Shown here: positions 52,998-56,978 of the stretch, one piece after another | Layout: each line of letters opens with the position of its first letter | How positions within the stretch are numbered: the stretch's first letter is position 1 | Assembly: GCF_014652675.1 (NCBI RefSeq) | Contig: NZ_BMZG01000012.1 | Span: forward strand, 1-56,978 | DNA length: 56,978 nt | Direction of reading: 5' to 3' | From: Formosimonas limnophila | GTDB lineage: Bacteria > Pseudomonadota > Gammaproteobacteria > Burkholderiales > Burkholderiaceae | Program-made: the position numbers and the translations under genes | Notes under the pieces: generated by a model | What the model was told of the DNA's origin: nothing | The model's database searches: none | The model's input: the letters and a program-made list of their open reading frames with translations, nothing else

Positions 52998-53762
52998 TTA
53001 GAAAGATTGATACTGCTGCTCACGTGCCCACACAGCTTCTGGGCTGGTCGGGAACTGGGCAATGAGTTCTGCTATCATACCGTCGGTGTTGCTTTGAGGC
53101 TGAATCTGGTTGAGTCGAATGCCTAGCCACAGCACAGCGGCGGAATGGCTATTTTGTGTCTGTACGATGCGTAAATCAGCACGTGCTTCGTCAAATCGGG
53201 CTGAGCGTACGAATACGTGGCCGCGATAAATGCGTGCCTCTGCATTGACAGAGTCTCGCTCCAATGCCGCATTTAGGTAAGCGAGTGCTAACTCATCTCG
53301 GCCGAGACGCGCGGCACAGATGCCCGCATTGGTTAGCGCTTGCCCCATATTGGGGTAGACTGGGTCATTAAAAATAAGCGTGAATTGAGCCAGAGCTTCA
53401 TCACCGCGATTCGCGCGACACAAAAATCTTGCGTAATGATTGCGAATATCGGTGTCGTTGATTTTTTGGTTGCCCGCGTTGGACAGGGCAGCTAAAAAGT
53501 GTGTGTTGGCAGGTTCGTCTTGACGAAGTTGTTCGTAAATAATACCCAAAAGCGTGTGCGCAGGCACGTAGTCAGAGCGGCTTTTTAGCGCGAGGTTTAA
53601 CTCATCAATTGCCACAGCCACTTGGCCTGCGGTTTGGTAGTGAGCCGCTAACTCAGAGTGAATGCGTGCGGTTGCGTGTGATTTTGACTCTTTGGCTGTT
53701 TTGGCCTCTGTGGTCAGCATCGAGGTACAGCAGATGAAGCAAAAAAGAGTGCGCCACATCAT
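52998..53762 (-). CDS. pilF: Type IV pilus biogenesis TPR protein PilF/PilW
   Basis: The 254 residues have a short hydrophobic leader with three cysteines ([12 protein letters not shown]), one of which may be lipidated, and about six TPR-like helices ([51 protein letters not shown]). PilF is the pilotin for the PilQ secretin. Position between rlmN and rodZ is the conserved one. Its start overlaps the rlmN stop. Confidence 0.85.
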   Translation of the reverse strand: MMWRTLFCFICCTSMLTTEAKTAKESKSHATARIHSELAAHYQTAGQVAVAIDELNLALKSRSDYVPAHTLLGIIYEQLRQDEPANTHFLAALSNAGNQKINDTDIRNHYARFLCRANRGDEALAQFTLIFNDPVYPNMGQALTNAGICAARLGRDELALAYLNAALERDSVNAEARIYRGHVFVRSARFDEARADLRIVQTQNSHSAAVLWLGIRLNQIQPQSNTDGMIAELIAQFPTSPEAVWAREQQYQSF

Positions 53763-54961
53763 TTCACCTCAGTGGTGTTTTGCTGTTCAATTTGTGCTTG
53801 CATTTGTTCGAACGAAATCACCGCTCGTTGCGTTTCAGAGGTTGTGAGGGTTTCTTCCTTTTTCACATAAGGTGTGAATTTCAGCTCTTGCTCGGTCATG
53901 CGCTCGTTGCGGCGTGTACGGTCGAGCACTTGGCCTGCAAGCTGACCGCAGGCCGCATCGATGTCGTCGCCGCGTGTTTTGCGAATCGTGGTGACGATGC
54001 CAGCTTCGAGCAAAATTTCGCCAAATACACGCACTTGCTGGGGTGTCGAGACGGTCAAGCCAGACTCTGGGAATGGGTTGAACGGAATCAAATTGAATTT
54101 ACACGGGACATCGCGCACGAGTTCAATCAATTCCCGGGCGTGTGCGACGCTATCATTCACGTCTTTGAGCATGATGTATTCAAACGTCACGAAGTCGCGA
54201 GGTGCGCGCGTGAGGTAGCGCTGACATGCGGCCATGAGTTCGCGCAATGGGTATTTTTTATTCAGAGGGACAAGCTCGTTGCGCAGCTCGTCGTTCGGCG
54301 CATGAAGCGAAACCGCCAGTGCGACAGGGCAGTCATCTTTGAGTCGATCCATCATGGGCACAACGCCTGATGTGGAGACGGTGACACGACGACGCGACAG
54401 GCCATAAGCGTTATCATCGAGCATGAGATTTAATGCAGGTACCAGCGCGTTGTAATTGAGCAGTGGTTCTCCCATGCCCATCATGACCACGTTGGTGATT
54501 TTTCGCTCAGCTTTTGGATCAGCGCCCAAGGCATGATTCGCCCACCAGAGTTGGCTGATGATTTCGGCTGTCGAAAGGTTGCGATTAAAGCCTTGATGAC
54601 CTGTCGAACAAAAGCGGCAGTTGACCGCACAGCCTGCTTGCGATGAAACACACAGTGTGCCGCGATTCGCTTCTGGGATATAAACCGCCTCAACCGCGTT
54701 GTTTTGGCCGACGTCAATCAACCATTTGCGTGTGCCATCGATGGAGGTCTTATCAAATAAAATCTCAGGTAAAGGCAAAGAGCAGTTTTGTTCGAGCTGA
54801 GTGCGCAATGATTTGGCCAAATCAGTCATTTGGTCAAATCGCTGCGCCCCAAAGTGATGAATCCAACGCATGACTTGACGGGCACGAAACTGCTTCTCGC
54901 CGAGTTCAGCGAAATAGTCGTTCATGCCTTTGGCATCGAAGTTCAATAAATTGGTATTCAT
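53759..54961 (-). CDS. rlmN: Dual-specificity 23S rRNA/tRNA methyltransferase RlmN
   Basis: This 400-residue radical SAM enzyme has the cluster motif in [20 protein letters not shown] (C-x3-C-x2-C), GMGEPLLNY, and a VACGQLAGQ-type Cys region ([11 protein letters not shown]) that supplies the catalytic cysteine. It methylates A2503 of 23S rRNA and A37 of some tRNAs. The C-terminal extension ([10 protein letters not shown] ...) is longer than in E. coli. Confidence 0.96.
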   Translation of the reverse strand: MNTNLLNFDAKGMNDYFAELGEKQFRARQVMRWIHHFGAQRFDQMTDLAKSLRTQLEQNCSLPLPEILFDKTSIDGTRKWLIDVGQNNAVEAVYIPEANRGTLCVSSQAGCAVNCRFCSTGHQGFNRNLSTAEIISQLWWANHALGADPKAERKITNVVMMGMGEPLLNYNALVPALNLMLDDNAYGLSRRRVTVSTSGVVPMMDRLKDDCPVALAVSLHAPNDELRNELVPLNKKYPLRELMAACQRYLTRAPRDFVTFEYIMLKDVNDSVAHARELIELVRDVPCKFNLIPFNPFPESGLTVSTPQQVRVFGEILLEAGIVTTIRKTRGDDIDAACGQLAGQVLDRTRRNERMTEQELKFTPYVKKEETLTTSETQRAVISFEQMQAQIEQQNTTEVK

Positions 54962-55030
54962 CTGGGGCTTTTTTGTCGTTGTTGTTCAATTTTTTCGAGC
55001 TTTGCCCGTGAAAATTTGCTAACGTTGACT

Positions 55031-55056
55031 CAAAAAAGTAGGATTACTTTTTTTTG
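55031..55056 (-). terminator. Weak terminator of ndk
   Basis: An AT-rich inverted repeat, CAAAAAAGTA and TACTTTTTTTTG, follows the ndk stop on the reverse strand. The T-run is present but the stem is weak. Confidence 0.4.
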
Positions 55057-55058
55057 AA

Positions 55059-55463
55059 TTATCCAAAGAAGTATTTAATTTCAATCGCAGCATTTTCCAA
55101 GCTGTCAGATCCGTGAACTGCGTTTGCGTCGATAGACTCAGCAAAATCAGCACGGATGGTGCCAGCAGCGGCTTCTTTAGGATTGGTTGCACCCATCAAA
55201 TCACGGTGTTTCAAAACAGCGTTTTCGCCTTCGAGTGCTGTTACCATCACTGGGCCTGAAATCATGAATTTCACGAGGTCTTTAAAGAAAGGACGTTCTT
55301 TGTGAACAGCGTAAAAGCCTTCTGCTTCGCTTTGAGTCAATTGGGTGAATTTCGCTGCAACGACTTTTAAGCCAGCGTTTTCAAAGCGGGTGTAGATTTG
55401 ACCGATGACGTTTTTAGCGACTGCGTCAGGTTTAATGATAGATAAAGTGCGTTCGATTGCCAT
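55059..55463 (-). CDS. ndk: Nucleoside diphosphate kinase
   Basis: I start at the ATG at 55463 ([15 protein letters not shown]), preceded by AAAGGAAT. The 134 residues carry the active-site NAVHGSDS with the phosphorylated His, and [11 protein letters not shown] passes the gamma-phosphate among nucleotides. The C-terminus ends at IKYFFG, about seven residues shorter than typical proteobacterial enzymes, which usually continue past the FFF position. Confidence 0.96.
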   Translation of the reverse strand: MAIERTLSIIKPDAVAKNVIGQIYTRFENAGLKVVAAKFTQLTQSEAEGFYAVHKERPFFKDLVKFMISGPVMVTALEGENAVLKHRDLMGATNPKEAAAGTIRADFAESIDANAVHGSDSLENAAIEIKYFFG

Positions 55464-55636
55464 GTTGCCATTCCTTTGTTGTGTTAAGAAAATTTCAAAA
55501 AAACCAATAAAATCAAGTTCTAAAGAACACAAAATTATAGCACAAGCATTTTCAACCCAAAATATTTAAACGTCGGATTGACCAAGATTACTTGATTTTG
55601 CCAGTGTTTTTTACTGGTTTTGTGGTTTTTTGCAGT

Positions 55637-56107
55637 CTATTTTGTACAGTCGAGGTGGTACACGTAAAACTCATTGTCACGTTGCCAACCGCATTTTTCA
55701 TAGAGCGATTGTGCGATGATATTGGTTTTTGCGGTTTCCAACATCAGAGCGGCGGCGTCGCTGTCGTGAGCGAGTTGTTGTGCGAAATCCAATAAAGCCT
55801 TTCCGACGTTCAGTCCGCGTGCTTCAGGGGTGACATATAAGTCGTTCAGCAGCCAAACCTTAGAGAACTCCAAACTCTGAGTCAGCGAAGAGAGTAAAGG
55901 ATAAAGCTGCATGAAGCCGATAGCGTGTCCTTGCTCATTTTGTGCAATGGCAACTTTCGATTCGTTTTGGCTCAGTCGGGCATGTAGGAAATCATGTGAC
56001 AGTGATAAATCTGAAGGTAGTCTATAAAATTGACGATAATCGTCAAACAGAGGCGTTGCAAGCGCTACCTGATCTGCACTGATCCAGCTGAGTGTGGGGG
56101 TAATCAT
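55637..56107 (-). CDS. GNAT family N-acetyltransferase
   Basis: The 156 residues contain GNAT motif A (WLLNDLYVTPEARGLNVGKALLDFA) with the acetyl-CoA phosphate-binding RGLNVG loop, and motif B (ALMLETAKTNIIAQSLYEKCGWQRD). The substrate could be an amino acid, a polyamine or a protein N-terminus; nothing decides. It stands alone upstream of ndk on the same strand. Confidence 0.85.
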   Translation of the reverse strand: MITPTLSWISADQVALATPLFDDYRQFYRLPSDLSLSHDFLHARLSQNESKVAIAQNEQGHAIGFMQLYPLLSSLTQSLEFSKVWLLNDLYVTPEARGLNVGKALLDFAQQLAHDSDAAALMLETAKTNIIAQSLYEKCGWQRDNEFYVYHLDCTK

Positions 56108-56472
56108 GGGGATATCTTCTATAAAAAATTGTTCGATGGCATCGTACTATGATTGTGGTCTGTGACGCGTTTACTTATTTTCGCTTGCAGTATTTTGTTT
56201 AATACACCTTGCGCCAATTAACCAAACCTTCAGGGGTTTTCAGTAATCCAGCCAATACGCTTGGGGCTATCAGGCACTTTGCTTTGTCATACTCACTTGA
56301 TGTTGCATGGTTTGAAATATGCAATAAGTTTGTTAAAACTTATTTTATCTGAGGGTATTTCTCATTAATTTTACAACAGTCTACGTGATTATATCGATTT
56401 TATTCTGTTGAGTAAGTTTTTTGTAAGATTATTCTTCGATTATGTCAGGTTGTTTACAAAGAAGAGGTTGAA
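56108..56472. other. Gene-free AT-rich intergenic region
   Basis: No open frame with protein character is seen on either strand in these 365 bases. The region becomes AT-rich toward the right and probably holds the promoter of the exported protein gene, with a GAAGAGG ribosome-binding site just before its ATG. Confidence 0.4.
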
Positions 56473-56978
56473 AATGCACTCTAACAAAATGAAGTTGTCG
56501 GTTCTAATGTGTTTATTGGTTTCATCTGGCGTATTGCCTGGCTATGCTCAAGAGGTTGTTTCATTGAGTGAGCCAAATGTCGCTGTTCAGTCTACGCTGG
56601 TGGTTTCGTCACCCTCTGGGGCAGATGGAAAAACTGTAGGGCGCGAGCCAGTTGGACGTGGTGATAGAGATACGAACTCACAAACATCTGACGTAGTGAC
56701 TGATGTGCCGCCTGAAAGAAAAGCGGCAGATGGTCGTTCTGCGGTTGTCCGACCGTTGAATAAGGTTTTGAATTTACCGGAGAAGGGCAAGATATGGGTA
56801 ACGGAAGATCCAGCGGTTATCACGCCTAATTTATCGGTTAGTGCGCCATCTAGCGTTGGTTTTTCTGATGGCAAGGTAGCCGAGCCTGTTTTGTTTAACG
56901 TGTACACGAATTACGCCCCGTTCATAGAGAAGGCGGAGGTATTGGTTTATGCGCCAGAGGACGTTGATCGCACGAAGC
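56473..56978 (+). CDS. Exported protein of unknown function (3' truncated by window edge)
   Basis: The frame is open from the ATG at 56473 to the window edge. It starts with a Sec signal peptide (MHSNKMKLSVLMCLLVSSG ... GYAQE). A long polar, probably disordered stretch rich in Ser, Val, Pro and Asp follows, and then FNVYTNYAPFIEKAEVLVYAPED, which looks like a beta-sandwich segment of a large surface protein. The family is not identified. Confidence 0.65.

Noticed and set aside
53780-54370. 196-codon forward frame opposite rlmN
   Set aside because: Antisense to a highly conserved enzyme, with biased composition and no ribosome-binding site; a shadow.
1-56978. CRISPR arrays and rRNA genes
   Set aside because: No regularly spaced direct repeats and no 16S/23S/5S segments were seen on either strand.

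Overview
The window looks like a moderate-GC betaproteobacterial chromosome, most likely Burkholderiales. The evidence is conserved gene order and family type: ndk-rlmN-pilF-rodZ-ispG-hisS-yfgM-der-hfq-hflX, the Acidithiobacillus/betaproteobacterial form of glutamate-cysteine ligase next to gshB, a diheme cytochrome c4 followed by the System II cytochrome c maturation pair resB-ccsA, hrcA, and a tctCBA transporter. The genus cannot be named from the sequence alone.

Positions 1-5.2 kb are accessory DNA. They hold the 3' end of a CdiA-like contact-dependent toxin with a two-helix membrane immunity candidate, and a membrane-tethered DDE integrase/transposase. Divergent from the integrase is an unusual 436-residue protein made of eight tandem helix-turn-helix-like repeats. 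A lipoprotein follows. Positions 5.2-21.3 kb are a contractile-tailed prophage or prophage-derived element. It contains tail tube, baseplate hub, spike, HK97-fold capsid candidate, DNA adenine methylase, tail sheath, an EF-hand protein, tail-assembly chaperone with an apparent -2/+1 frameshift, a reversed helicase-nuclease cargo gene, a lysis cassette and a tyrosine integrase. The right end abuts a duplicated 3' half of tRNA-Phe, which is probably the attachment site. Three intergenic regions of the element share the motif TTTTGGAAAA exactly 28 nt before a -10-like hexamer, a candidate late promoter that divides the element into tube/baseplate, capsid/sheath/chaperone and lysis operons. No terminase, portal or tape-measure gene is visible in the window.

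From 21.3 kb the window is housekeeping chromosome: nudJ-mnmA, mdfA, a PPK2 remnant lacking its P-loop, rep, an orphan histidine-kinase remnant, gshA-gshB, engB, cytochrome c4, resB-ccsA, a tRNA Gly-Cys-Leu operon, tctC/tctB/tctA, hrcA-hemH, a second tRNA-Leu, a decayed AAA ATPase and a methyltransferase. The long reverse-strand ndk-to-hflX cluster runs from about 55.5 to 44.5 kb. This cluster departs from its usual form in three places: a trypsin-like protease lies between ispG and hisS, bamB is absent between yfgM and der, and a methyltransferase follows hflX where hflK/hflC would be expected. The window ends inside an exported protein of unknown function.

Functional calls rest on motif and family recognition by eye. 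No database search, structure prediction or alignment program was run.
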